In this document: in pieces, positions 33,992-43,380 of the stretch
Position numbering within the stretch: position 1 is the stretch's first letter
How the letters are laid out: each line of letters starts with the position of its first letter
Assembly: GCA_030737875.1 (NCBI GenBank)
Contig: CM060915.1
Span: forward strand, 567,532,577-567,596,576
Direction of reading: 5' to 3'
Source of the DNA: Allium sativum
Taxonomy: Eukaryota > Streptophyta > Magnoliopsida > Asparagales > Amaryllidaceae
Length of the DNA: 64,000 bases
Translations under genes and position numbers: made by a program
The notes under the pieces: model-generated
The model's input: only the letters and a program-made list of their open reading frames with translations
Told to the model about the DNA's origin: nothing
Databases searched by the model: none

Positions 33992-35080
33992 TATCGAAGT
34001 AACAAATGATTATTCTGCACTTAAGGAAGTTTTATTAGACAATTTAATGATTAAACAATGAGGCTGTCAAGCAATGTTTTTATATTTATAGATGATAATA
34101 AGGATTTTTTTTGTATTTGCATATAACTGGCTTATCATCGTTATATTAACTGTAAATATTCAAGTGCCACTTGCATATTACCATCTTTACTCCTTTGCAG
34201 GTTCAATAGTCTCAACTTCAACTCTTTTGCAGTGCTTGCAATGCTTTCAAATGAGGATCTTCATCGTACGATCTTGAGTAGGCATTTTGTCAAATTTACA
34301 TATTTTTGTTGTAAAATTACAATTGACCAATTTTGGTAATTAATAACAAAATTTGTAACTTGCTGCATCAAAAAAAAAAAAATAGTCGCCTGCAAAAAAT
34401 TGATATATTTTACATTATGTCTCTTTTAGATGTTGATTTGTCTGATTTACTTTGTATTGCAACATACTGAAACTCACCTTCTTCATTTATTTTTTTATGT
34501 TTTACTGCCTTAGTAATCATAACAGCTTGAAATAATGTACCGATTACCTGAGCATGATTTCATTTTAATCACAGATATGCAAGTCCGCCACAACAAGAAG
34601 CAGATTAATACCGGCGCTGAAAGAATTTAAAATAGGACATATATGCCGAGTTCAATTATATATTTTGGATTAAGATGGACCGAAATATTGAAGGTATGAT
34701 TCATTGGTTATTTAATTTTCTTTTGATTGCTCTTTAAAATATATGCAACAACAAAACCAAAAACAAGACCGAGTAATGCAACAACTCATGTGACAGGGAA
34801 TATTACTTTCCTTTTTATATGGATCATAAACAGGTGTGCTTAGTATAGACACATTTGGTTGATATAATTAATTCAATGCTTTCATTGTATTCTTATTTCA
34901 TGTTCAATTTAGACATTCATTAACTGCTGCGTTTTGGTCATGTAATTATTCATCACACCATGCCTGCTCAGATTCCTCTCGCTAATCCAATATTATACCA
35001 ATTTCAGTTTCAAATACCCACCATTGAATGGTTATTAAAGTGCATCAACGGTCTTTTAATATATGTAATTGCTTTCTAGA
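33992..35080 (+). repeat. 1.1-kb tandem duplication, unit 2
   Basis: Second unit, ending at TGTAATTGCTTTCTAGA like unit 1. The 42 bp between the units (33950-33991) are not repeated. Confidence 0.9.
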
Positions 35081-35772
35081 ATTAATAAATTATGTTCATA
35101 TTTTGGTTACGATCTGATTAGACGGTAATGTGAAAGGTTTACCATTATCTGATATCATGTTGAACTAAAATCGTTCATGTTATTATCATATCATGTTACA
35201 ATATAATCAAGTTTGGACCGGGTTACTTAATATATTAAAGTTAGAAATGATGACTTGAGTGAGCATTGGAATTTATCAATAATTCATGCCAACTAAGCGT
35301 ATAAACATACTATTTTGATTCATAAGTTTACATGAGGATATTGTACAATACAACAATGAATTAGAATATGATGGCCCTTATTAGTACTTTCCCGTTATAT
35401 GGAAAAGACGAAGACTCTTCATACTGATAATTACCAGGTGTGCTTAATATGTTAGTTTATTCAGCAATTTCCCATTCTGATGGCTGTTGTGATGATCAGT
35501 ATCACTTCTTAATGCAGATATTAAACATTGACTGCATGTTGGAGATGTACATGCGTCTGACTTCAACAACAAGACACTATGTGCGCACACCTACACTTCC
35601 ACATTTACTTCTTTATGGGTGCACACATTCATTACCACGGTTCGCACCTTACATGCCCTCTGTCACCATCACACATAATTGTACAACAGTCGGTGTTTGG
35701 TATTTTAGCTAATAACTATCGACAATGCATTCTTTCTTTCTTTCTTTCGATTTCTTCCAACAGAGGCAGATG

Positions 35773-36053
35773 ACTGTCAGTTAAGAGAACTGTGCTATAG
35801 CTTCCTTGGTCCACCTACATGAATGGCCAAATCTGCCGCTTCTGATGCGAAGATTCCTGCATTTGAGCCATGTGTTGAAGGAATGACAAAGCATACAGTG
35901 CTGAGAGAAGACATATTACCAGCCATGGCAAGAAATCGGAAAGTTCAAATACTGCTAAATAAATTCATTGACCTTCTTTCTCAATACGAATCGATGGATA
36001 CAAATGTACATCCGATGGAGATAGATGCTTCGAACAAGGAAACTGTTTCGTGA
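35773..36053 (+). pseudogene. Gene-like fragment in the Helitron, function unknown
   Basis: After a splice-acceptor-like TTCTTCCAACAG (35754-35765), a frame reads DDCQLRELCYSFLGPPT and a stop, then 77 codons including [20 protein letters not shown] and [16 protein letters not shown] up to a stop at 36051. Composition and the acceptor site resemble a terminal exon of a host gene. I do not recognise the family. Capture by the Helitron is an inference from its location. Confidence 0.4.
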
Positions 36054-36684
36054 ACCACAATGGGATCAAATGAGGTTTTTTTCTTGTTCTTTTCTTCTTA
36101 ACGCTGTGGGAATATTTTTCGTACTTTTTGTAAAAGTGCTGCTTTTGGACCCTAAAAGCACACCGGCTTTTGCTTAATTGTAGATTCTAATCACGTTTCC
36201 ACATTGCAAATTTCAATGGCCAAACAACGGTACATGTTGCTTCATGAAAAATAATAATGGTTCATGTGCGCTACAGTGAATAGCTGGATGTTAACTACTA
36301 CAAAACCGGGAGTTCGATGCAGGTACAAAGACGACTGGGTCTATGCAAATACTATTGAATAGGTAACCTGATTATGTTCTAATGAATTTCTACAATTGTT
36401 CATGATAAATTAACTACACAAAATGGCTACAAAATTGGTGTTTCTACAGCTGAATGTCGTGCGATGGTTGTTTCCTCTTAATCATTTGGCTCAGGGAGTA
36501 ACAGTAGCGCTAAACTTCATGATTCAGGAATTGCAACGGCAGCAAAATACCACACTGGCATAGACTGTTAAAAACAAAATGTTGTATGTATGCTTTATGA
36601 AGTACTTTATACATATCATAACATACACTACTTAATTTTTAACTCATAATATGCAGAAAGCTAACAAATATTCAGTCACTTCAA

Positions 36685-37095
36685 CCATTTCAGGAAAGCG
36701 AACTGAACTACCAACACCTGGAAAAAAGAAGCCCTGAAAGATCTCAAAGCAAACGCCACCTGAGACCCAGCCTTCTCCCTCTCCTTCCCCATCAACTCGC
36801 CTCCGAATCCACTCACCAATTCCTCATGTAGGCCTACCCCTTCCTGGAAGCAATGACCTCCATCACATCCCTCTCAACAAACCTTCCAATCCCTTTCCAC
36901 TCACGTGTTCATACAGGAAACCTGAACCCACATCAACTCCACCATCCACCAGGTTGTCATGAAGTCAAAAACCATCTTCTCCAGACTCAAGTCCATGGAC
37001 AATGCAAACTCTTCCAACCGCCTCTTACCAGGTTTCGGTCGCTACATGCCCATAGACCGCACCTGAACCTCCGTAACCACCGACGTTTGCAAAAA
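36685..37095 (+). pseudogene. Second gene-like fragment in the Helitron
   Basis: A GC-richer stretch with exon-like composition. One frame reads LKDLKANA near its start, and later, after a stop and a frame change, VMKSKTIFSRLKSMDNA and LLPGFGRYMPIDRT. The coding sense is broken. It looks like a captured and decayed exon; no family assignment is possible by eye. Confidence 0.35.
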
Positions 37096-38133
37096 AAAAA
37101 CTAAGATATCATTATGGAGTTCTAGGACCTGCGCCAGAAGATGATGTTTGCATACAAAGAGACAGTGGAAAGAAGATATTGCCGTGATGTTTATATTAAC
37201 AGCACATGCAAGTACTATGCAGCAAGGCAGATAGAGAAGAGTTTGCTTAAGCTGCACTAGGTGTTTCTCCAGGTGGCAGTGATGGTTACAAATGGTTGAA
37301 GGCAGACGAAGCTTGGCGTTGAAACACTGATAATTGCTGTAGGAATACTCTGAGTGCAAGTAGTAGAAAAAACATGGACAAGAGATCCCCCAATTGTAGT
37401 TATAATTGTAATTGTTATTAATGCGTCTATGTACTTTATTACGATTTTACTTTATTATACATTTAAGTACTATTATTTTAGTTTTAAAATGGATGAAAAA
37501 ATATCGGCTGAATCACTGCTTACAAAAAATAATGTTGAATGTGGTAGTGCTAACGGTGGAACGTTAAACCAACGCCTTATTCCTTTAATTACGTGTACAA
37601 TTAATGGCATTTACCAAATGACGTAACAGAAGTTGGTCAAAGAATCAAAACTGTTTGTTCGGGATGCTCTTGATATAGTTTAGTTACATCATGACAGTAA
37701 AAGTTTTTACTTCGATACTTAAATCTGTTTACCATTTAATAAGATTATATACTATATTTTAACGGTAAAAATTAAATGGACTGTGTATCCGGATGCAACG
37801 TTTTGTTGATGTGTTTTGTATTTCTAAATATTAATCATGACCCAGATCATGTTTATGGTTTGTCCACCTTTTCCAGTTTGACAAAAAGTATACGGTAGAT
37901 GTATTGGGATGAAATCAACCGTATCCCAAAATTCAACATTCTGAATGCATTTGATGATGTCCACACGGCTACAATACCAGCTAACTCTCAAACTCAATTC
38001 TCATTAATGTTTTGATATTTTCTTTATTTGCATGTACTTCAAAAATTGAAAATGCCATGCATATCAAATCAGTTCGTAAAAATAAAAAAAATATCTTACA
38101 CATAAGTTTTATAGCACAAATTCCATCTGTACA

Positions 38134-38163
38134 CACGTGCATAACACGTGCCTAACGTACTGG
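38134..38163 (+). other. Helitron 3' terminal hairpin and CTGG end
   Basis: Six-base stem CACGTG/CACGTG with loop CATAA, nine bases, then CTGG and a host T. This is the termination signal of Helitron rolling-circle transfer. Confidence 0.75.
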
Positions 38164-38701
38164 TACATATAACATAAATTTTAGTTAACCCAATATTAGC
38201 AACATAATTAATTCAGCCTATATATGCACATATTAACAACATAACACATAAAAAACATATAATATAACAGCTAGATTAACCCTAAATTACCAAATCTAGG
38301 GTATTATAAAAAAATTAGGGCTTCATACCTTGAGACATTCAGCTGAATTGGAGTCTACAGAGGAGAAGGTGGAGTCTTGGACTTGTGGGAGAGAGTAGTC
38401 GTAGGGTATGGAGGCAGTGGAGGCCGAATTTAGATTTGGGAGGACGGAAATTAGGGAAATGGGTTAAACTTTTGGGGAAAGCTGAAGTGGGGGAGGAAGA
38501 AGCAGGTCCGGTTATTTTCTGCTCGACTAGGCAATAGCTAGCAACGGCCGCCAAACAACATTATAATCAACGGCTACCAACGACCTCCAACATTTAATTT
38601 TTTTATAACGTGAAGAAATATCTGGAAATAAGCTTTTGCTGGAAGCCGTTTCCACTTGCCATTGGCTGCCGTTGCCAGGCCTCATTGTTATACTATGCAT
38701 C
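38164..38701. other. CACTA-like element interior, right part
   Basis: Includes AT-rich sequence and, at 38339-38554 on the minus strand, a proline/serine-rich 71-codon frame of unknown origin. CCAACG and CCGTTG motifs recur near 38540-38670, as near the left end. Confidence 0.4.
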
Positions 38702-38711
38702 TCTTGTAGTG
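38702..38711 (-). mobile_element. CACTA-type terminal sequence, right
   Basis: TCTTGTAGTG, the inverse of CACTACAAGA, facing the terminus at 29594. Beyond the first 11-13 bases the two ends diverge, and the flanking triplets differ. Confidence 0.5.
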
Positions 38712-38933
38712 TAAGTAATGATTTGAATGATTGTGTATGTTGTAAAATATCAATGACGAATATTAAACAAATTATTTACATAATAGATTATTTATGTTTG
38801 TTTAATGTATACTTTGGTGAATGATGTAGTGATTGGTTTAGTTAGCGTATAAACAAATTATGCATTTAAATTAATATACAATAAAACATGAATTACATAT
38901 TCAACAAAATGGAAAAAATTATATAATTTTGAA

Positions 38934-38949
38934 TATATTTAATAAAATA
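38934..38949. repeat. Target site duplication of the SINE-like element, left
   Basis: TATATTTAATAAAATA, identical to 39159-39174. A 16-bp duplication is typical of LINE-driven retroposition. Confidence 0.85.
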
Positions 38950-39158
38950 AAGATGGTGCCTGACGCAACGGTAAGATTACCCAGTTGGTAATCTGGAGCG
39001 CGCTGGTTCGAGTCCCGGCCTCTTCACATATGTGAGGGAAAGACCATGCGCACTAATCAACTACCCCAGAGCCCGGAAAACCGTGAGAATAGTACCGGGA
39101 TGGGAGACTTACCTTGGAAGTCCTTTCGCGCTTGAGTACGGTAGCCTTTGGCATTGCG
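38950..39158 (+). mobile_element. SINE-like retroposon with tRNA-like head and 5S-rRNA-like segment
   Basis: A 209-bp insertion flanked by a perfect 16-bp duplication. The head has an A-box-like TGACGCAACGG (38961) and a perfect B box GGTTCGAGTCC (39005-39015), the internal RNA polymerase III promoter of tRNA-derived SINEs. Farther on, GCACTAAT (39050) and GAGAATAGTACCGGGATGGG followed by GAC and GGAAGTCCT (39085-39124) closely match plant 5S rRNA. The middle of 5S, including its A-box region, is missing. There is no poly(A) tail; the body ends GGCATTGCG against the duplication. It has no long frame and depends on LINE proteins. Confidence 0.75.
39005..39015 (+). promoter_or_regulatory. RNA polymerase III B box
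   Basis: GGTTCGAGTCC matches the tRNA B-box consensus GGTTCGANNCC. It lies 44 bases after the A-box-like motif, an acceptable spacing for pol III transcription. Confidence 0.7.
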
Positions 39159-39174
39159 TATATTTAATAAAATA
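39159..39174. repeat. Target site duplication of the SINE-like element, right
   Basis: TATATTTAATAAAATA, identical to 38934-38949. Confidence 0.85.
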
Positions 39175-39587
39175 GTAAAATATAAACAAAGTAATGCATA
39201 ATGTTCTTTATTTTTTATATTTACTAAATCATTAAAATATAAATAAATATAAAATCCTTTACAAAACATTCGGCTTTATTTACAAGCGTTGTATATGATC
39301 GTTATATGAACTTTCATTTTTACTACAATTCAGAAATCCATATTTGTCTGATATAATATTTATTGATTTGTCCCTATATTGGATAAGTTACAAACACTAT
39401 AAAATAATTTGTGCATTGCCAAAAATATGTATAAATATAATAATTATGTATCGTAAATCATATCGTTCTAAAAAGTTCACAAAATTTCGGTAGCATTTCC
39501 TTTTTGTTCCTTGTGTACTCGCATTTGTGTACGATTCAAGAAACACAGGGGAAATGCTACTGAAATTTTGGGAAATCTTAAAATGAT

Positions 39588-40287
39588 ATGATTAAAACGA
39601 CCCGGGTTTTTAGCCCTTTAATTATGATTATTTAAATTTGTTTTAAACATTATTTTTGAAGTACAAATCAATTTTTATAAGGAATTTATTAATTAAAATG
39701 AAATTCGAATGTTAATCGCTTGGCAAGTAATAAAATGGGATCATTTTCGATGAACAAATTTTTAAAAGATTCTTGACAAAAAAATCAAATCTCTTATCCG
39801 GCAAAATCTTTCCAATTTTTTCCTATCGTTTTTGTTTCCTATCCGATCTTACTTTGGTCAGGGTGAAAGATTACGGCTGAAATGCTTTATTGTCCATTCT
39901 TTTGTAAACAACTATCACTCTCGTTCATCCTTATTCGAGAACCCAGTATATGTTAAATAAATAAAAAGATCCCAAGATCTAATCAATTACAGTGAGCTGA
40001 CCCTAAGCAAATCCTACATGTAGAGTTAAAAACATGCCGATAAAGTACCACAGCAAATCCTTTGCATGGGTGCCAAACTTCCTGCTGTCGTGCGTGCCAA
40101 TCCTTTCATTTCCGTGCTCCGCACGTAGTTTCCTCTTTAAATACTGCTATCATCACGTCGATCTCCAAAGAAAATAAATAAAAAGAAAATCAAAGTAAAA
40201 TTTCGAAAACCAAACATCCCTCATCATCGCACAAGTGCTGCCATCAATCACGCTCAAGGAACTTGTGCTGCCATCTCAAATTTTCAA
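39588..40287 (+). mobile_element. Probable old gypsy-type LTR, first part
   Basis: TGATTAAAACGACCCGGGTT resembles the start of gypsy LTRs in this window (TGTAATAACCCG). The composition that follows is LTR-like, with a TATA-like TTTAAATA near 40134. The sequence is cut at 40287 by the young gypsy insertion and resumes at 51206. Its far end may be cut by the element at 55127, so no paired LTR is visible. Confidence 0.4.
40283..40287. repeat. Target site duplication of the Tekay-like element, left (TTCAA)
   Basis: TTCAA precedes TGTAACACC and recurs at 51201-51205. Confidence 0.88.
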
Positions 40288-43166
40288 TGTAACACCCCGA
40301 ATTTTCTATTAACACTAAAGTTGCTAAAATAATAATAAGTGTGTAGAAGAGGGGATGTATCTATTATGAATATAAAAATATTAATAAGTATGTAAGAGAG
40401 GGGATGTATCTAATATGTATATAAAAACAATAATAAGTAAAGGGGGATGTATCTAATATGTACATTGTAGAAAAAATATATATATTTATGACATGAATAG
40501 AAGTTTATTAATATGCTGAGTGTTTGCTGAGTCACTTCTGACTCATTGCTGAGTCAACAAGATAAACCCCATCTTGTCTGAACGGCTGCGGTTATTTCTA
40601 GGTTAAATCTAATGGCCTAAATGAATTCTAAAATCTATAAATAAGTGGGTAGACCCTAGACCTAAATCACTTGTAAAATTAGAGAAGCTACCGTCATGCT
40701 GCTGCCATGGAGTTCAGCATAGCCGTCACAAACTAAGAAGAGGAAGCCTAATCATCTACAACTAAATCTACACAACTCAAATCAAAAGATCTCTCTTTCT
40801 CTAATTCTTTTCTTTTGTTGGTGAGTATGATGATTCTCACAAGACTATTACAAACTAATTTGACTTAGTTATGAATGGATCACAAGAAAGTGATGTGATT
40901 TGTAATTGTAAATTCTATATATTGTGGATTCTCTTATTATGTTATTATGTTGTCGTATGATGTAAATTATATATGCTATGTCATGCTATGTTGTAAATTC
41001 TCTTATGCTATGTCGTGCTATGTTGAGAATCATGTTAAGCTATGTTATACTATCATACTATGCCATGTTATAAATCATGCTATATTATGTTGAAAAATCA
41101 TGATGTTGTTGGATCATGCTTAAAGTTATGTTTTTTTTTCTTAATTTAAATGGATCTTGTTTATGGGAATTTTCCTATTAGGTTAGGTGTACCCATAAAC
41201 TTGAAACTATAATTAAATAAAACTTGATTATGGGAATTTGCCTATTGAGTTAGGTGTACCCATATAAAACCATGTTGTTAAAAAAATTAGATGATGTTGA
41301 TTCACACATGTTCATATGTAAGTTTATGAAAATTGATTGAGATTATATTAGGTGAATTTTGAACAAGTTGACACCTTTAGGTCCATGACATGTATAATCT
41401 ATGCAAGTTGGACATATGCAAGTTTCACCCCTTATTATGATTCATTTGGTCACATATACATGTTGTTATTATGATAATCTCTTTTATGCTATGAGTTAGG
41501 CTATTCGAGTCTAACATATATTTTGCGAATAAACGTTCAAACGTGGGGTAGGGGTAATATTAGGAATTAATAAATTGGGTGCAATTTTGTAAGATTTTGC
41601 ATACCATGAATGAATGTCCATAATTGAGTCAATTATGGACATTGTTAAAAATTGGAAGTAATTAATAATTCAAGTAGGGAATTATTAAAATTGGGAAAGT
41701 GGATTATTATTAATAATCAATGCTTAGGACACGAGGTTGGACCTGTTTGTGATGTAAACCTGCCCGGACCCGCCCGGCAAATCCAGTAGTCACAAATGTC
41801 GGCCCAATGTGAGAGGTCATAGGCCCAAACTAAAGCATAACAGTTGTAAAGACACGAGGTTAGACTCTTTTATGGTGTAAGACTGCCCGGACCCGCCCGG
41901 CAAATCCAGCTGCCATAAATGCCAGTCTAATGTGAGAGGTCTTTATGAGGTTATGGCCTTAATGAACTAAGAAATACTTAACCAGATAATCATGTAAGGT
42001 GGGACATGGGGGTTAAGTAGGTGCCTTGGGTGGCATGAGGAATCTGGTGGTTGCCTTTAGAGGCATTTGAAATACGATTAGACTTAACCAAACACACATG
42101 TAAATGAACATGACTAAGTGGGTTAAGTGGGATGGACTAATGGGGACAAGCTTAGGTGGAATGCTTGTGGTAAATAGTGGGGGCCCATTTCAACCAGTAT
42201 CCCAAAACGTATCTTTGTGGGCTCGACCCAAGTCGAGGACGGGACACGCATACTGGGTTTGACTATAAGAGGCCAAAACAGGGAGCGGTGGCAACGCAAG
42301 TCCAACGGGTTTCATATGCGTGTGTGGACCCGGGCTGGTAGGTAAGACGTTGTTGCATCGTGTAGGTATAAGCCGTGCATGTCCGTTGTATCAGGTTGCC
42401 ACTTTAGGGGAGTGATACACCCCACTGTGGGGCCAGCGCGGGTATCTACGAGTTAGGGAGCCGATCGAATAATGGGAAGTAGGGTACACCTAGTGGAGAT
42501 AGGGGCAGGCGGCACCTATGTAGTCAGCTAGGGGTACGTAAAGCCATTGGGAAAGTTTCTAAGTGAAGCTAAGTGGGATGAATCTTTAGGGTGACTGGTG
42601 TGGTGCAGTATAGTGTTTATCCTTTAGTATTTAGGAGCGCCTATAACGTTGCCTTTAGCGATTGTCTATGTCCTTAATCTGCTCTTCATAGACATTTTCT
42701 TGTTTTCCAGCTTATGCCTTAGTCCAGTTATTTTGGTAATAGTATTGTAGAATTATCATATTCAAAAGACTTTATGTCTGACCCCCTCTTTTCCATCCTT
42801 TTTCTCCCTTCAGGTCTGCAGGTTGGGCCAAGTTCTAGTGGAGTCTAGTTGGATCGCTTATCTTCTGGAAAGCTTGGACTACTGAAGTAAAGTCCAGCTT
42901 GTTATCTTTCTTTTTAATGGCTATTCATGTAATGGGATTATGTACTTGTTTTATCAAGATAGATATTGTACTTGACATTGAATATGGTGTTATGATGTAA
43001 TCAAACATGTTTTGACTTCTGCTACAATGAAATAAAGTTTTTGAATTTCCAAGTACTATTTTATATCTGTCTTGTTGTAATTTTACTGTTCTATATTCAC
43101 TTAAAACCTCCATGGAAGTTAATGCATTCCCTTTGTGAGTGACATTAATGGACGTGGGGTGTTACA
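40288..43166 (+). repeat. Tekay-like element 5' LTR
   Basis: Starts TGTAACACCCCGAATTTTC and ends GGGGTGTTACA. A TATA box CTATAAATA at 40635 is the likely promoter. It contains two direct ~95-bp units at about 41727-41822 and 41852-41945 sharing CCCGGACCCGCCCGGCAAAT, and a duplicated TTAGGTGTACCCAT block near 41180 and 41250. Confidence 0.95.
40635..40643 (+). promoter_or_regulatory. TATA box in Tekay-like 5' LTR
   Basis: CTATAAATA, a near-consensus plant TATA box, also present in the 3' LTR at 48669-48677. Confidence 0.65.
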
Positions 43167-43168
43167 CG

Positions 43169-43180
43169 TGGTATCAGAGC
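43169..43180 (+). other. Primer binding site of the Tekay-like element
   Basis: TGGTATCAGAGC, complementary to the 3' end of initiator-Met tRNA, two bases after the LTR. Confidence 0.9.
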
Positions 43181-43380
43181 ATAAGGTTACCAGAACAGAT
43201 AAAAATTTTTTTTTTAGAAAAATATTTTTTTTCTAAAGTATTTTTGGAAGAAGTGCTTTCAAAAAAAAAAAAACATGTTATTTAAAGAGAGTTTTTATGA
43301 AAAACATAATCCCAAATAGCCATATCCTTATCTTTATCTTTCGAATTCTCCATTTTGAATCTTTCCTTTTTCGTTTCAAC

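Larger units (their letters stand above)
31186..38163 (+). mobile_element. Non-autonomous Helitron-like element
   Basis: Begins TCTATCTATATTATA after a host A at 31185 and ends CTGG before a host T at 38164. The 3' end has the diagnostic hairpin CACGTG-CATAA-CACGTG (38134-38150) nine bases before CTGG. This is the A|TC...CTRR|T structure of plant Helitrons, which make no target duplication. No Rep/helicase sequence is visible in its 6978 bp. It contains a 1.1 kb tandem duplication, shorter tandem blocks near 31610-31720 and 32380-32550, and gene-like fragments. Helitrons are known to capture host gene pieces. It lies within the CACTA-like interval. Confidence 0.7.
38712..39600. repeat. Diverged copy of modules from 30150-30810, interrupted by a SINE
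   Basis: 38712-38870 resembles 30150-30310 directly, while 39283-39600 resembles the reverse complement of 30535-30810, including the GTCCAATA/GACAAATCA blocks and the hairpin. The SINE-like insertion at 38950-39158 lies between them. Confidence 0.65.

Noticed and set aside
38950..39025. A tRNA gene
   Set aside because: It has A- and B-box-like motifs but the two ends do not pair as an acceptor stem, and it is part of a 209-bp insertion with target duplications.
39050..39130. A 5S rRNA gene
   Set aside because: Only parts of 5S are present, a central stretch of about 16 bases is missing and the 5' end is replaced; it lies within a retroposon.
43297..43380. The first ATG as the start of the gypsy gag-pol
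   Set aside because: The 28 extra residues are hydrophobic and unlike gag; [10 protein letters not shown] at 43381 is a more usual start, though the upstream ATG cannot be strictly excluded.
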